In this document: positions 23,961-33,605 of the stretch, one piece after another | Numbering within the stretch: the first letter of the stretch is position 1 | How the letters are laid out: every line of letters begins with the position of its first letter | Source: an uncultured Clostridium sp. | GTDB lineage: Bacteria > Bacillota > Clostridia > Clostridiales > Clostridiaceae | NCBI RefSeq assembly: GCF_934754915.1 | Contig: NZ_CAKVKB010000001.1 | Span: 37,129 to 101,128 of the forward strand | Direction: 5' to 3' | DNA length: 64,000 bases | Notes under the pieces: model-generated | Seen by the model: the letters and a program-made list of their open reading frames with translations, nothing else | Databases searched by the model: none | What the model was told of the DNA's origin: nothing | Translations under genes and position numbers: made by a program

Positions 23961-25133
23961 CTACTCAAATGTTCCTTTTATAACTGCCTTTCCTTTTTCA
24001 ACAACTATAATTCCTTTTGAAAAAACATATTCTATATCCATATTTTTTTCATCTACAATTATAATATCAGCATCCTTTTCTGTTTCAATTCTTCCTTTAT
24101 TATTTAATTTTAACAAGTCCGCTACATTAGATGTAACTACTGCAACTGCTGTTTCTATTGGAACTTTATATTCAATAACAGCATTTTTTACTTCCCTATA
24201 TAATGATGAAACCGAACATATTCCTAACCCTGAAAGCTTTCCATTTTTATCAAACCTAGGCATACTTCCATTACCATCAGAAGAAAAAGTTATATGACTG
24301 CTGTTTAATCCTGCATCTAAAAATCTCTTTAACCCCTCTGAAGCTCTAAGTTCACCATTTTCCATATGTTCTAAATCACAACTTGTTGTTAAATCAATAT
24401 AGCCACCCTTTTTAACATATTCGAGACCATTTTCAAATAATTTACTGTTCCTATTTATATGCGTTGGAAGTAACTGTTCTGGAGGTATTTCTGTTTCTTC
24501 TATCAAGCGAAATAGATACTTAAGTTTTTTCATTCCTTCTCCTAAATGAACATTAACAATTCCAGATTTACCAGATAACAATCCACCAACTCTACTTTGA
24601 GCTACCAAATTTACAAAATCATCAAAGCTTGGCTGTGAACTTCTATGATCTGATAATGCTATCTCTCCTACACCTATTATCTCATCAATAAGCATAAGAT
24701 CACCTTTAATAGAATCAGTTGTTGTTTTTACGGGCACCTCATAAGATCCTGTATATGCATACGCACTTATTCCTTCTTCTTTTAAAGCCTTTACTTTTGC
24801 AATCAAAGATCTCATATTTCTGCATATTCCGTCAGTTCCAATACATCCTACAACAGATGTTATTCCATTTTCTATCAAACTTGATAATTGTATTTCAGGT
24901 GTTCTAGTATGATATCCACCCTCACCACCACCTCCATTTATATGAACATGAGAATCTATAAAACCTGGAAACATTAATTTTCCTTTCCCATCAACTACTT
25001 TTATATTTATTGGCATATCTTGAACATTAATATTTTCATAAATTCCTTCTATTTTACTTCCTGCAATTAATACATCTTTAATTCCTATATAATCTGGAGC
25101 ATATACCCTGCATCCTTTTATCAAATATATCAT
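23961..25133 (-). CDS. iadA: Isoaspartyl dipeptidase (beta-aspartyl peptidase)
   Basis: Hydrolyses beta-aspartyl dipeptides from damaged or isomerised proteins. The 390-residue amidohydrolase has the metal motif FPGFIDSHVHINGGGGEGGYHTRTPE near 56-80, LPTHINRN near 223 and the catalytic Asp in ITFSSDGNGSMP near 285. The segment GEIALSDHRSSQP aligns with the Escherichia coli segment holding the carbamylated metal-bridging Lys; here the equivalent residue seems to be Glu, a variant that would bridge the metals without carbamylation. It appears monocistronic. The final KAVIKGTFE is typical of the family. Confidence 0.92.
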   Translation of the reverse strand: MIYLIKGCRVYAPDYIGIKDVLIAGSKIEGIYENINVQDMPINIKVVDGKGKLMFPGFIDSHVHINGGGGEGGYHTRTPEIQLSSLIENGITSVVGCIGTDGICRNMRSLIAKVKALKEEGISAYAYTGSYEVPVKTTTDSIKGDLMLIDEIIGVGEIALSDHRSSQPSFDDFVNLVAQSRVGGLLSGKSGIVNVHLGEGMKKLKYLFRLIEETEIPPEQLLPTHINRNSKLFENGLEYVKKGGYIDLTTSCDLEHMENGELRASEGLKRFLDAGLNSSHITFSSDGNGSMPRFDKNGKLSGLGICSVSSLYREVKNAVIEYKVPIETAVAVVTSNVADLLKLNNKGRIETEKDADIIIVDEKNMDIEYVFSKGIIVVEKGKAVIKGTFE

Positions 25134-25210
25134 TTAATTTACTTTCCTCCATATATTAAAATTTAAAGTTATACTTAGCTTATCCTCATTTTTAATTAAT
25201 ATAACAAAAG

Positions 25211-25307
25211 GAACTGTCGCATTGAAAAATTAGCTACTATATACAGCATATTAATCAAGTTGCTTGATACTATATATGGTATGATTTAATTTTTATGCGA
25301 CAGTTTC
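25211..25307 (+). repeat. Dispersed palindromic repeat, family A copy 1 (97 bases)
   Basis: The ends are terminal inverted repeats: GAACTGTCGCATTGAAAAAT on the left, and GAAACTGTCGCATAAAAATT as the complement of the right end. The interior resembles the copy at 38516-38614 read in reverse, sharing for example AGCTACTATA, TTGATA and AGATTTAATTTTTA-like blocks. No coding capacity. MITE- or REP-like; mobility is an inference. Confidence 0.7.
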
Positions 25308-25395
25308 TTATATATGTTTCAATAATAAAACTACATAATAATTAAAGAAATCTTAAAAAGCTTTCATCCTTCATTGTCAATTGTTCATTGTACAT
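25308..25395 (+). repeat. Dispersed repeat, family B copy 1
   Basis: Shares TATATGTTTCAAT-AATAAA, CTACATAATAATTAAAGAAAT and the hairpin GAAATCTTAAAAAGCTTTC with the reverse complement of 42235-42325, and the AAAGAAATC..GAAAAG..TCATCCTT stretch with 39425-39465. It ends in CATTGTCAATTGTTCATTGT, an iterated motif. It abuts family A copy 1 and fills the gap after the TPR gene. Confidence 0.6.
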
Positions 25396-25415
25396 TGTTA
25401 ATTTGAATATATATA

Positions 25416-26711
25416 TTAATTTAATAGTTGATTTATACGATCATTTATATACATTGAATTTGGATATTTATCAACCAATTCCTTTGCATATTGTTTTCCC
25501 ATATCCTTGTTTGTAGGAGTTGTCAAAAGTGCTAATTCATATAAAACTCCTTCTATATATGATCCTTTTGGATATAAATTATAGTATTCCTTATATAATG
25601 TTAATGCCTGTGCATTATCATCAAGCTGTGAAGCTGTACTTCCTCTATAAAAAAGAATATGTTCCTTTAAATAGCTTTCATCACAATATTTATATGCTTT
25701 TTCTAGATATTTTTGTGCAGAATTATAATTTTGATTGTTGAAATACCATACTCCAAATTCATAAAATTTAGAAACCCCATCTGTCTCCAATGTTTTAACA
25801 GCTTTATTGTATAAATCTAAATCGTCCTGTGAAAGACTATTCTTATCTACTCCTGTTATTTCATCATATAACTTGTCTACATCTTTATCTTGTAATGACT
25901 TTGTTACTTCATCTTTATTAAATTCAATAACTTTTTTCTCATTATCTTCACTATTTTCTTTTGAATCACTATTCTCTGAACTATTTGTTTCTTCTGATTC
26001 ATTTGAATCTTTTTCTAAATTCTCAGTATCATTTTCACTATTATTTTTTTCTTCATTTAAAACAGTATAGTCATTCTTTTCAGATGTATTATTCAATATT
26101 ACCTTTTTATATATAAAATATCCAGCTAAACACAACGAACTAATGATAAACAAAACAGTAATTACTGACAATAATCTTTTAGATAGATTATGCGTATCTG
26201 AATATATTCCCAATTTAATTAATTCATTTTTTACTTTATTAGCTGTTACAGCTTCATTATCTGTCATTAAAGCCCTATCTACATATTCCTTTGCTCTATA
26301 ATTATCTCCTTTACGTTGATAACACATAGCTATCCCAGTATTAACTTTAATTGAATTGAAATCACTCTTTGCACATTCATTAAAAAGCATAAGTGCTTTA
26401 TCTATATTCATATTTCTCAAATTATATTCGGCATCTTTATAAATCTTTAATCTTTCTTCATCACTTTCACAATCTTCAATATATTTTCTTGCCATATTAT
26501 CTTTATTAATATCATAATTTAACTTCCATACAGTTCTAGCTTCTTTTAATAACCCCTTTTGATATAAAATAAGCCCCTTTAAATTTAATATTTCGGAAGC
26601 ACCTAAATCCTCACCAAGTATCTTTTCACAAATTTCTAATGCTTTATTAATACTTCCACTGCTATAGAAATCCATAGCTTTATTGTATAACCTTGTCCAT
26701 ATGTTATCCAT
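25416..26711 (-). CDS. Membrane-anchored TPR protein
   Basis: A 431-residue protein with two TPR arrays on opposite sides of one membrane helix. Residues 1-175 hold cytosolic TPRs (YSSGSINKALEICEKILGE; GLILYQKGLLKEARTVWKL; MCYQRKGDNYRAKEYVDRAL). The helix is at about 183-203 (LLSVITVLFIISSLCLAGYF). A low-complexity Asn/Ser/Glu linker (about 215-260) follows, then extracellular TPRs (NNQNYNSAQKYLEKAYKYC; QALTLYKEYYNLYPKGSYIE). The function is unknown; such proteins usually scaffold envelope complexes. The start follows AAGGGGATTATTT. It is transcribed alone, between ptsI and iadA. Confidence 0.8.
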   Translation of the reverse strand: MDNIWTRLYNKAMDFYSSGSINKALEICEKILGEDLGASEILNLKGLILYQKGLLKEARTVWKLNYDINKDNMARKYIEDCESDEERLKIYKDAEYNLRNMNIDKALMLFNECAKSDFNSIKVNTGIAMCYQRKGDNYRAKEYVDRALMTDNEAVTANKVKNELIKLGIYSDTHNLSKRLLSVITVLFIISSLCLAGYFIYKKVILNNTSEKNDYTVLNEEKNNSENDTENLEKDSNESEETNSSENSDSKENSEDNEKKVIEFNKDEVTKSLQDKDVDKLYDEITGVDKNSLSQDDLDLYNKAVKTLETDGVSKFYEFGVWYFNNQNYNSAQKYLEKAYKYCDESYLKEHILFYRGSTASQLDDNAQALTLYKEYYNLYPKGSYIEGVLYELALLTTPTNKDMGKQYAKELVDKYPNSMYINDRINQLLN

Positions 26712-26776
26712 AAATAATCCCCTTATTATTTCAAATAAATCACATAATATTATTATATCCTATTTTCATCCATTAT

Positions 26777-26811
26777 AAAATGGCTACCCTAATTTAAGGA
26801 TAGCCATTTTT
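26777..26811. terminator. Terminator of ptsI
   Basis: AAAATGGCTACCCT at 26777-26790 pairs with AGGATAGCCATTTT at 26797-26810 with one mismatch; there are A/T tracts on both sides. It is 41 bases after the ptsI stop. Confidence 0.8.
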
Positions 26812-26851
26812 AACACAATATAAATTATGTTTCTAATTGTCATGTAAAATA

Positions 26852-28471
26852 TTATTCTTGTTCTAACATTATCTTCTTAGCATTTAAGATTGATGTAGCA
26901 CTCATTGAGAATTCATCTAAACCATATTCAACTAATGTTGGAATAGCAGCTTCATCTCCTGCCATTTCTCCACACATTCCAACCCATTTGCCATGCTTAT
27001 GAGCTCCATCTATAGTCATCTTTATTAATCTTAATACAGATGGATGCATTGGGTTATAAAGATATGATACTTTTTCACTCATTCTATCAGCAGCTAAAGT
27101 ATATTGGATTAAGTCGTTTGTTCCAATTGAGAAGAAATCAACATGCTTAGCTAATTCATCAGCATAAACTGCTGCTGCTGGGATTTCAACCATGATACCC
27201 CATTGAATAGTTTCTGAATATTCTTTTCCTTCTGCCTTTAATTCTGCCTTACATTCATCAACAACTTCCTTTGCTTGTAAGAATTCTTCAAGTCCTGAAA
27301 TCATTGGGAACATTACGCAAAGTTTTCCGTATACAGAAGCTCTTAATAATGCTCTTAATTGAACTTTGAATATTTCTTTTCTGTCTAAGCAAAGTCTGAT
27401 TGCTCTATATCCTAAGAATGGATTCATTTCTTTTGGTAATGGTAAATATGGAAGAGTTTTATCTCCTCCGATATCTAAAGTTCTTATTACAACTTGCTTA
27501 CCTTCCATTTTTTCAAGAACATATTTGTAACTTTCAAATTGTTCTTCTTCAGTTGGAGCACTTTCTCTATCCATATATAAGAATTCAGTTCTGAATAATC
27601 CTACACCGTCTCCACCATTTGCTATAACACCGTTAACATCTTCTGGTTTACCGATGTTTCCGCATACTTCTATTCTTCTACCTGATTTAGTAGTTGTTTT
27701 AACATTTATTAATTTCTTTAATTCTTCTTGTTCTGCTTGGAATTTTTCTTTTTTAGCCTTATATTCAGCTAATACTTCTTCTGAAGGATTTATTATAACA
27801 TCTCCAGTTATACCATCAACTATTACAGTATCTCCAGTTTTAACACATTCAGTTATGTCTCCTAATCCAAGAACAGCTGGAATTTCTAATGTTCTAGCCA
27901 TGATAGCTGCATGAGAAGTTCTTCCTCCTATATCAGTTATAAAACCTACAACCTTGCTTCTATCTAACCCTGCTGTATCAGATGGAGTTAAATCATGAGC
28001 AACTACAACTGTGTTATTTTCAGTAATTGCGAAATCATCTCCGCCTTTTCCTGCAAAGTTTGATAAAATTCTTTTAGATACATCCTTGATATCTGCAGCT
28101 CTTTCTTTCATATATTCATCATCCATAGCATCGAATATAGCAACAAATGTATTTGTAACGCTTTCAATAGCCTTAAGACCATTTACGCTATTCATTTCTA
28201 TTTCATTCATCATTGCTCCAGTAAATTCTGGATCATCTAATAATGTTATGTGAGCTTCAAATACTGCAGCTTTTTCTGCTCCCATTTCTTCTGCAGCTTT
28301 TGCCTTAATTACTTCTAATTGAGCCTTAGAATCATCTAATGCTTTCTGCATTTTTTCTTTTTCTGCAGCTACATCTGTAATTTTAGCATCTGTTATAACG
28401 ATTTCTTCATGTTCTTGTAAGAATACTTTACCTATTGCATATCCTTTAGAAGCAGCAATACCTTTTTTCAT
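26852..28471 (-). CDS. ptsI: PTS enzyme I (phosphoenolpyruvate-protein phosphotransferase)
   Basis: Takes phosphate from PEP and passes it to HPr, the first step of all PTS sugar uptake. The 539 residues are slightly short but complete for the family. The phosphohistidine is in TDIGGRTSHAAIMAR near residue 187. The PEP-binding barrel has GVGLFRTEFLYMDR, LDIGGDKTLPYLPLP, FFSIGTNDLIQYTLAADR and the cysteine motif VGMCGEMAGD near 500. The start follows GAGGAGGAATTCCATATT. No ptsH is adjacent; the gene is free-standing with its own promoter and terminator. Confidence 0.97.
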   Translation of the reverse strand: MKKGIAASKGYAIGKVFLQEHEEIVITDAKITDVAAEKEKMQKALDDSKAQLEVIKAKAAEEMGAEKAAVFEAHITLLDDPEFTGAMMNEIEMNSVNGLKAIESVTNTFVAIFDAMDDEYMKERAADIKDVSKRILSNFAGKGGDDFAITENNTVVVAHDLTPSDTAGLDRSKVVGFITDIGGRTSHAAIMARTLEIPAVLGLGDITECVKTGDTVIVDGITGDVIINPSEEVLAEYKAKKEKFQAEQEELKKLINVKTTTKSGRRIEVCGNIGKPEDVNGVIANGGDGVGLFRTEFLYMDRESAPTEEEQFESYKYVLEKMEGKQVVIRTLDIGGDKTLPYLPLPKEMNPFLGYRAIRLCLDRKEIFKVQLRALLRASVYGKLCVMFPMISGLEEFLQAKEVVDECKAELKAEGKEYSETIQWGIMVEIPAAAVYADELAKHVDFFSIGTNDLIQYTLAADRMSEKVSYLYNPMHPSVLRLIKMTIDGAHKHGKWVGMCGEMAGDEAAIPTLVEYGLDEFSMSATSILNAKKIMLEQE

Positions 28472-28561
28472 AATATGGAATTCCTCCTCGATAGTTAATT
28501 TTATTTAAAATTTTATTTACCTCATCATATTTTTGTGAGTGTCTGAGTTTAAACCATTACC

Positions 28562-28589
28562 ATTATACCATAATTTTATAAGAATTTAA
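28562..28589 (-). promoter_or_regulatory. Probable ptsI promoter
   Basis: TTAAAT at 28589-28584, a 16-base spacer ending in GG, and TATAAT at 28567-28562 on the minus strand, about 90 bases before the ptsI start. The rest of the 28472-28709 gap holds an ATT-GACAAT-rich patch near 28650-28675 that echoes the end of repeat family B. Confidence 0.55.
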
Positions 28590-28709
28590 CTTAATTTATA
28601 TAATTTCTTCGTAAAAACTCACAATTTTTTTAGATATATATCCCAAATAACAATTTACAATTGACAATTCACAATAAATTATGAAACCTTTACAACATCT
28701 CTTTGATTA

Positions 28710-29744
28710 TTATAAATCATCTATCAAAGCTGCTGCCTTTGCATAAGCTGTTGATTTTGCTTCAAAAAAGTCAGTCTTAACAGAATTTGCATTAGATTGT
28801 CTATCTACCCATGAAGCTGGATTTTCATCATAACCTTCAAATAAAGGTTCTAAATTAATTTCTTTCAATCTCTTGTTTCCTAAATATTTAATATAATCTT
28901 CTATCAGTTTTTTATTTATTCCTTGAATTTTATCTCCTATAACATAATGTCCCCAGAGTATTTCCTGCTCAACTCCAGTTTGCATCATTTTTCTTAATTC
29001 ATCTTTAATTTCATCTGTAAATAATTCAGGATTTTCATTTTGAAGTTCCTTAATTATATTTCTAAACAGCCATAAATGAGTATTTTCATCTCTGTTTATA
29101 TATCTTATTTCCTGAGCTGATCCTGGCATCTTTCCATTTCTCTCTAAATTGTAGAAAAACATGAATCCAGAATAAAAATAAATTCCTTCTAAAATATAGT
29201 TAGCCATAAGAGTTTTCAAAAGATTATGTTCTGTAGGGTTATTAATAAATTCATTATATAGGTCTCCTATAAATTTATTTCTGTTCAGTAATATTTCATC
29301 ATCTTTCCATTGATAAAGTATTTCATTCCTTTTCTCTGGAGAACATATACTATCTAGCATATAACTATAACTTTGAGAATGTACAGCTTCTTGAAAACTT
29401 TGAATTGTTAAACACAAATTAACTTCACTAGCAGTAATATAATTATTTATATTACTTAAATTCGCAGTCTGTATTGAATCTAAAAAAATTAAGAATGATA
29501 ATATTTTATCATAAGCTGTTCTTTCTTCGTCTAATAAATTTTGATAATCCTTTAAATCCTGAGATAAATTTATTTCTTCTGGAATCCAGAAATTATTCAT
29601 CCCTTGTCTATACCAGTCAGAAACCCATGTGTATTTCATATTATTAAAATCATTTAAATTAGTAGTATTTCCATTTATAAGCCTTTTTTTGCTTATTTCT
29701 CTATCTCCAAATTCATTAAAAAGAGGTTTTTTATTTATGCTCAT
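28710..29744 (-). CDS. nrdB: Class I ribonucleotide reductase small (radical) subunit
   Basis: Houses the dimetal-tyrosyl cofactor that starts catalysis in the large subunit. The 344-residue ferritin-like helical protein has metal ligands in FLIFLDS (Asp near 89), FQEAVHSQSYSYML (Glu119, His122), NYILEGIYFY and NRDENTHLW. The residue four after the His is Tyr (near 126), so this looks like a tyrosyl-radical enzyme rather than the Phe-containing class Ic. The C-terminus, which docks to the large subunit, is AKAAALIDDL. It follows nrdA by 80 bases; a hairpin sits in the gap. Confidence 0.93.
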   Translation of the reverse strand: MSINKKPLFNEFGDREISKKRLINGNTTNLNDFNNMKYTWVSDWYRQGMNNFWIPEEINLSQDLKDYQNLLDEERTAYDKILSFLIFLDSIQTANLSNINNYITASEVNLCLTIQSFQEAVHSQSYSYMLDSICSPEKRNEILYQWKDDEILLNRNKFIGDLYNEFINNPTEHNLLKTLMANYILEGIYFYSGFMFFYNLERNGKMPGSAQEIRYINRDENTHLWLFRNIIKELQNENPELFTDEIKDELRKMMQTGVEQEILWGHYVIGDKIQGINKKLIEDYIKYLGNKRLKEINLEPLFEGYDENPASWVDRQSNANSVKTDFFEAKSTAYAKAAALIDDL

Positions 29745-29770
29745 ATTCTTAACTCCTATTGATTAAATTC

Positions 29771-29797
29771 AATGCCTGCAAGTAAACAACAGGCATT
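29771..29797 (-). terminator. Hairpin between nrdA and nrdB
   Basis: AATGCCTG at 29771-29778 pairs perfectly with CAGGCATT at 29790-29797. The minus-strand tail TTGAATTTAAT is a poor U-tract, so it may be an mRNA processing or stability hairpin setting the nrdA:nrdB ratio rather than a full stop. Confidence 0.5.
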
Positions 29798-29824
29798 TGT
29801 TTAATAGTTTATAAATAATTAGTT

Positions 29825-32056
29825 TTATGCTGAACAGCTTTCACACTCAGTAACTTCTAAAGATTTTGATCTTACATAATATATAGACTTAACTCCACAT
29901 TTACAAGCTTCAATGTATAAATTCATTATCTGCCTCATTGTATAGTTTGTAGTTATATATAAATTGAATGACTGCCCCTGATCAATATGTCTTTGACGTA
30001 TTCCATTCATCTGAACAGACCATTTTTGATCTATGTTATATGCAGAATTGTAATACCAGTAATTATCATCACTTAGATTTGGAGCAGTTTTAGGAATTAT
30101 ACTTCCTTTTTTCTCTTCAAGATAAAATCTTGCCATAACTGGATCTACACCTTCTGAGGTTCCTGCAATTGTTGCTGTTGATCCATTTGGTGCTACTGCA
30201 AAAAGATAGCCATTTCTCATTCCATTTTCTTTTACTTCTTCCCTTAATTTGCACCATTTTTCATCTTTATAATCTCTTAATTCAAAATATCTGCCATTTT
30301 CCCAATCTGATCCCTTAAATAACCCATATGCACCTTTTTCCTTTGCTATTTTCATACTTGCTTTTACAGCATAATAATTTATTCTTTCATATACTTCATC
30401 TGCAAATTCTTTGTGTCTTTCCTCTGTCCAATGGATTCTATTATTAGCAAGCATATGATGATATCCACTTGTTCCCAAACCTATAGCTCTGTATTTTTTA
30501 TTAGTTATTTCTGCAAAAGGTACAGAATAATAGTTCAAATCAATTACATTATCCATTGCCCTTATCTGAGTTTCAACAACATACTCCATCTCTTTTTCAC
30601 TGCATACATCTACATTCCCTAATACTATTGAAGAAAGATTACATACTACAAAATCCCCAGGATTTATCTTCTGATTTACTGTATATTCACCATTTTCATC
30701 AATAATTTCTGCCTTGTTTATTTTCATAGGACTCATATTTTGCATTATTTCAGTACATAAATTAGATGAATAAATCATTCCATTATGTTTATTAGGATTC
30801 ATTCTATTTACTGTATCTCTATAAAATGCAAAAGGCGTTCCTGTTTCAGCTGCACTTTTAATTATCAGTCTTACAATATCTTTAACAGACATTATTCTCT
30901 TATCAATCCTATCATCATTAACACATTCATAGTATTTTTCTTCCCACTCACTCCCATAAAAATCCTCAAGTGAATATCCTTTTACAGTTTTAATTTCATG
31001 AGGACACATCATGTACCAATCAGCATCTATATTATTTTCTGCAAGCTTCCAAAATAAATCTGGATAACATAGACCAGGAAAAACATCATGTGCTTTTTTT
31101 CTATCATCTCCATTATTGGTTCTTATTTGTAAAAATTCAGGCATATCCTTATGCCATGCATCAAGCCATATTGCAACAGAACCATTTCTTACTCCAAGCT
31201 GATCAACTGCAACAGCTGTATCATTAAACAACTTAACCCATGGAATTATCCCTCCTGAAGCTCCTTTAAAACCTCTTATAGCTGAACCTAAAGCTCTTAC
31301 TTTTCCAATATATATTCCCATTCCTCCACCAAATTTTGATACTTGCGCAAAATTATCTAATGATTTATAAATTCCTTCAAGACTATCGTCCACTGTATCT
31401 ATAAAACATGAACTTAATTGATAAAATGGTTTTCTCGCATTAGACATAGTAGGAGTTGCCATTGTTGCTTTTAAAGAACTTAGCACATCATAAAATCTCT
31501 TTGCCCAATATACTCTTTTAGATTTTTCTTCTGGAATTGCAAGATGCATGGCTATTCCCATAAACATCTGCTGTGGAAGTTCAATCGGATTTCTATTATA
31601 ATCTTGAACCAAATACCTTTTTGCAATAAGATTTATTCCACTATAATTAAAAAGGAAATCCCTCTCTGGTTTTATTTCTTTTTCTAATTCATCTATTTCT
31701 TCTCTTGAATAGTTTTCCAATATGTATTTCCCATAAAGCCCTTTTTCAGTTAAATGAGATATAAATTCATAATAATTTTCATATAAATCTTCACTATTTT
31801 TTAGTTTTCTATTCTTTGTGATTTCATCATAAAGTTCATATGTATATGCTTTTGCAGCTACAAACTGCCAGTCAGGTTCCATATCTGTAGTTAATTCCAA
31901 GGAAACTTGAATTAAAGACTTTCTCATCTCTTTTTCAGTCATTCCTTCTCTTTTTATCAGACTCATTGCATTTAACAATTTATCCACTGAATAAATTCCC
32001 CCTTCATTTTTTATACCTGAAATAGCATCTATACATAATTCTTTCAAAGCTGACAT
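29825..32056 (-). CDS. nrdA: Class I ribonucleotide reductase large (catalytic) subunit
   Basis: Reduces ribonucleoside diphosphates to deoxyribonucleotides for DNA synthesis under oxygen-tolerant conditions. The 743 residues begin directly with the R1 N-terminal domain; no ATP-cone is present, so the activity-control site of typical NrdA is missing. Catalytic features are PTMSNARKPFYQLSSCFID (first redox Cys), SSNLCTEIMQNMSP (the Asn, Cys and Glu of the radical site), FVVCNLSSIVLGNV (second Cys), APNGSTATIAGTSEGVDP and the C-terminal Cys pair CESCSA. The start follows GGAGGTAAAATGAT. NrdR-box-like repeats lie just upstream. Confidence 0.93.
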   Translation of the reverse strand: MSALKELCIDAISGIKNEGGIYSVDKLLNAMSLIKREGMTEKEMRKSLIQVSLELTTDMEPDWQFVAAKAYTYELYDEITKNRKLKNSEDLYENYYEFISHLTEKGLYGKYILENYSREEIDELEKEIKPERDFLFNYSGINLIAKRYLVQDYNRNPIELPQQMFMGIAMHLAIPEEKSKRVYWAKRFYDVLSSLKATMATPTMSNARKPFYQLSSCFIDTVDDSLEGIYKSLDNFAQVSKFGGGMGIYIGKVRALGSAIRGFKGASGGIIPWVKLFNDTAVAVDQLGVRNGSVAIWLDAWHKDMPEFLQIRTNNGDDRKKAHDVFPGLCYPDLFWKLAENNIDADWYMMCPHEIKTVKGYSLEDFYGSEWEEKYYECVNDDRIDKRIMSVKDIVRLIIKSAAETGTPFAFYRDTVNRMNPNKHNGMIYSSNLCTEIMQNMSPMKINKAEIIDENGEYTVNQKINPGDFVVCNLSSIVLGNVDVCSEKEMEYVVETQIRAMDNVIDLNYYSVPFAEITNKKYRAIGLGTSGYHHMLANNRIHWTEERHKEFADEVYERINYYAVKASMKIAKEKGAYGLFKGSDWENGRYFELRDYKDEKWCKLREEVKENGMRNGYLFAVAPNGSTATIAGTSEGVDPVMARFYLEEKKGSIIPKTAPNLSDDNYWYYNSAYNIDQKWSVQMNGIRQRHIDQGQSFNLYITTNYTMRQIMNLYIEACKCGVKSIYYVRSKSLEVTECESCSA

Positions 32057-32068
32057 ATCATTTTACCT

Positions 32069-32126
32069 CCACTATATGTTGTATATAGATCTAATCGTAT
32101 CATTCTTTTTATACAATATATCGTAT
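32069..32126. promoter_or_regulatory. NrdR-box-like repeats upstream of nrdA
   Basis: Three 16-base near-palindromic blocks are seen: ATACAATATATCGTAT (32111-32126), ATAGATCTAATCGTAT (32085-32100) and CCACTATATGTTGTAT (32069-32084). The outer two start 42 bases apart, four helical turns, and the innermost overlaps the ribosome-binding site. NrdR represses nrd genes through paired AT-rich palindromes; the assignment is inference, and nrdR is not in the window. Confidence 0.45.
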
Positions 32127-32171
32127 ATTATAGTTGCTGATATATTAATTGTAAAACTTCAAATTTATAAA

Positions 32172-32227
32172 TTATATATAAAATAAAGTAGTTAATCTTT
32201 TATTTTCTATTGATTAACTACTTTATT
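32172..32227 (-). terminator. Terminator of the VanR/VanS-like operon
   Basis: AATAAAGTAGTTAATC at 32182-32197 and GATTAACTACTTTATT at 32212-32227 form a perfect 16-base stem; the minus strand continues TTATATATAATT. It is 32 bases after the kinase stop. Confidence 0.75.
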
Positions 32228-32258
32228 GATAATTTTTATTTATTAATATTTGTTATTC

Positions 32259-33605
32259 TTAAAGTGGAAGATTTATATAAATTTTAAACATATCTCCTTC
32301 TCTTTTTATTTGTATTATCCCTCCATGAAGTTCAATTATGCTTTTTGTTATAGCAAGCCCTAAACCAGATCCTTCTATCTTAGAATTTCTAGATTTATCT
32401 CCTCTTGCAAATCTTTCAAACATCTCATTTTCATTAAAATTCATTTCATAATTGGCAATATTTTTCATTGAGATTGTCACAAAACCATTACTCTTTTTTA
32501 CATCTATATATACCCGTGTATTATCCAATGAATATTTAATTGAATTTATTATCAGATTTTCTATCGCTCTAGACATCATCTTTCCATCAAGTTCCATATA
32601 TATTGCGTCTTCATCAGAAGTTACTTTAAATTGTAAATTTTTCTCTTCATAAAGAGTACTATATTCTCCAACTCCCTGATGAATAAGTGCAAGTATGTCT
32701 ATAAGTTCTTTATTAATTTTTAATTTTCCACTATTTATCTTAGACATTTCAAATAAATCTTCTATAAGGGATTTTAATTTAAGAGATTTTCTCTCAAGTA
32801 TTTCTATATAATCAGCACGTTCTTCTTCTGTTATATCTTTACTCTTTATTATATTTACATAATTTATTATAGATGTTAACGGAGTCTTTAAGTCATGTGA
32901 AACATTTGATATTAATTCTGTTTTCAATTTTTCATTATTAACTCCCTCTTCTAGTATTTCCTTATACCCAGCTTTTATTAAATTAATATTATGTGCAAGT
33001 TCTCGTATTGCAGGTGAACCATCAAGTATAATATCATCTTGAAGATTTCCTTCATTTACTTTTCTCAATGCTTCATTTACAACGCTTATATCTAAAGTTT
33101 TCTTGACACCATAAATAATTGTAAGGAATAAAATCACAATAATGAATATACTTCCTTTAAACGGATATGTTTGAAAAAATCTTACAAACATATTATTTTC
33201 ATATCCTCCAGTAGCCAAGAAGTATAAATATGTTATTAAAACTATTAAACCAAGGGCTATAGAAACAATTAAAGTACTTCGTGTTTCCTTATATTTAAAT
33301 CCATTTTTTAGTACAAAAACAACATTATTTATAATATCCGATTTTATTTTTGGCGATTTAGGATTTTTTTTAATTACCAAAATTATTTTAGTTATAAATA
33401 TTAAGTTTATAACTGCAAGAAAAATTAATTCTTTAGTATTTTCTTTTATCTCCTGTACGGCTAACTGATGTTGTATTCTATTTGCCTGAGCATAATCTCC
33501 TAATGTTGAAAACAGCATTAGTGTTATTACCATAATTACAACTATATCAACAAAATAAATGCTTCCTATATATGCTTTAATCTTCCTTTTCAATCTTGTA
33601 ACCAA
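32259..33605 (-). CDS. Sensor histidine kinase with four predicted membrane helices
   Basis: A 448-residue kinase. Hydrophobic segments lie at about 18-35 (VDIVVIMVITLMLF), 60-78 (LIFLAVINLIFITKIILVI), 112-132 (LIVSIALGLIVLITYLYFLA) and 150-168 (IFIIVILFLTIIYGV), with little extracellular sequence between them. A HAMP-like linker precedes the H box LISNVSHDLKTPLTSIINYV, N box ENLIINSIKYS and GSGLGLAITKSIIELHGG. A G1 box is poorly conserved (TISMKNIANYEMNF replaces the usual DxGxG). It overlaps the regulator gene by 29 bases; the start is probably TTG and is uncertain. Confidence 0.82.
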   Translation of the reverse strand: MVTRLKRKIKAYIGSIYFVDIVVIMVITLMLFSTLGDYAQANRIQHQLAVQEIKENTKELIFLAVINLIFITKIILVIKKNPKSPKIKSDIINNVVFVLKNGFKYKETRSTLIVSIALGLIVLITYLYFLATGGYENNMFVRFFQTYPFKGSIFIIVILFLTIIYGVKKTLDISVVNEALRKVNEGNLQDDIILDGSPAIRELAHNINLIKAGYKEILEEGVNNEKLKTELISNVSHDLKTPLTSIINYVNIIKSKDITEEERADYIEILERKSLKLKSLIEDLFEMSKINSGKLKINKELIDILALIHQGVGEYSTLYEEKNLQFKVTSDEDAIYMELDGKMMSRAIENLIINSIKYSLDNTRVYIDVKKSNGFVTISMKNIANYEMNFNENEMFERFARGDKSRNSKIEGSGLGLAITKSIIELHGGIIQIKREGDMFKIYINLPL

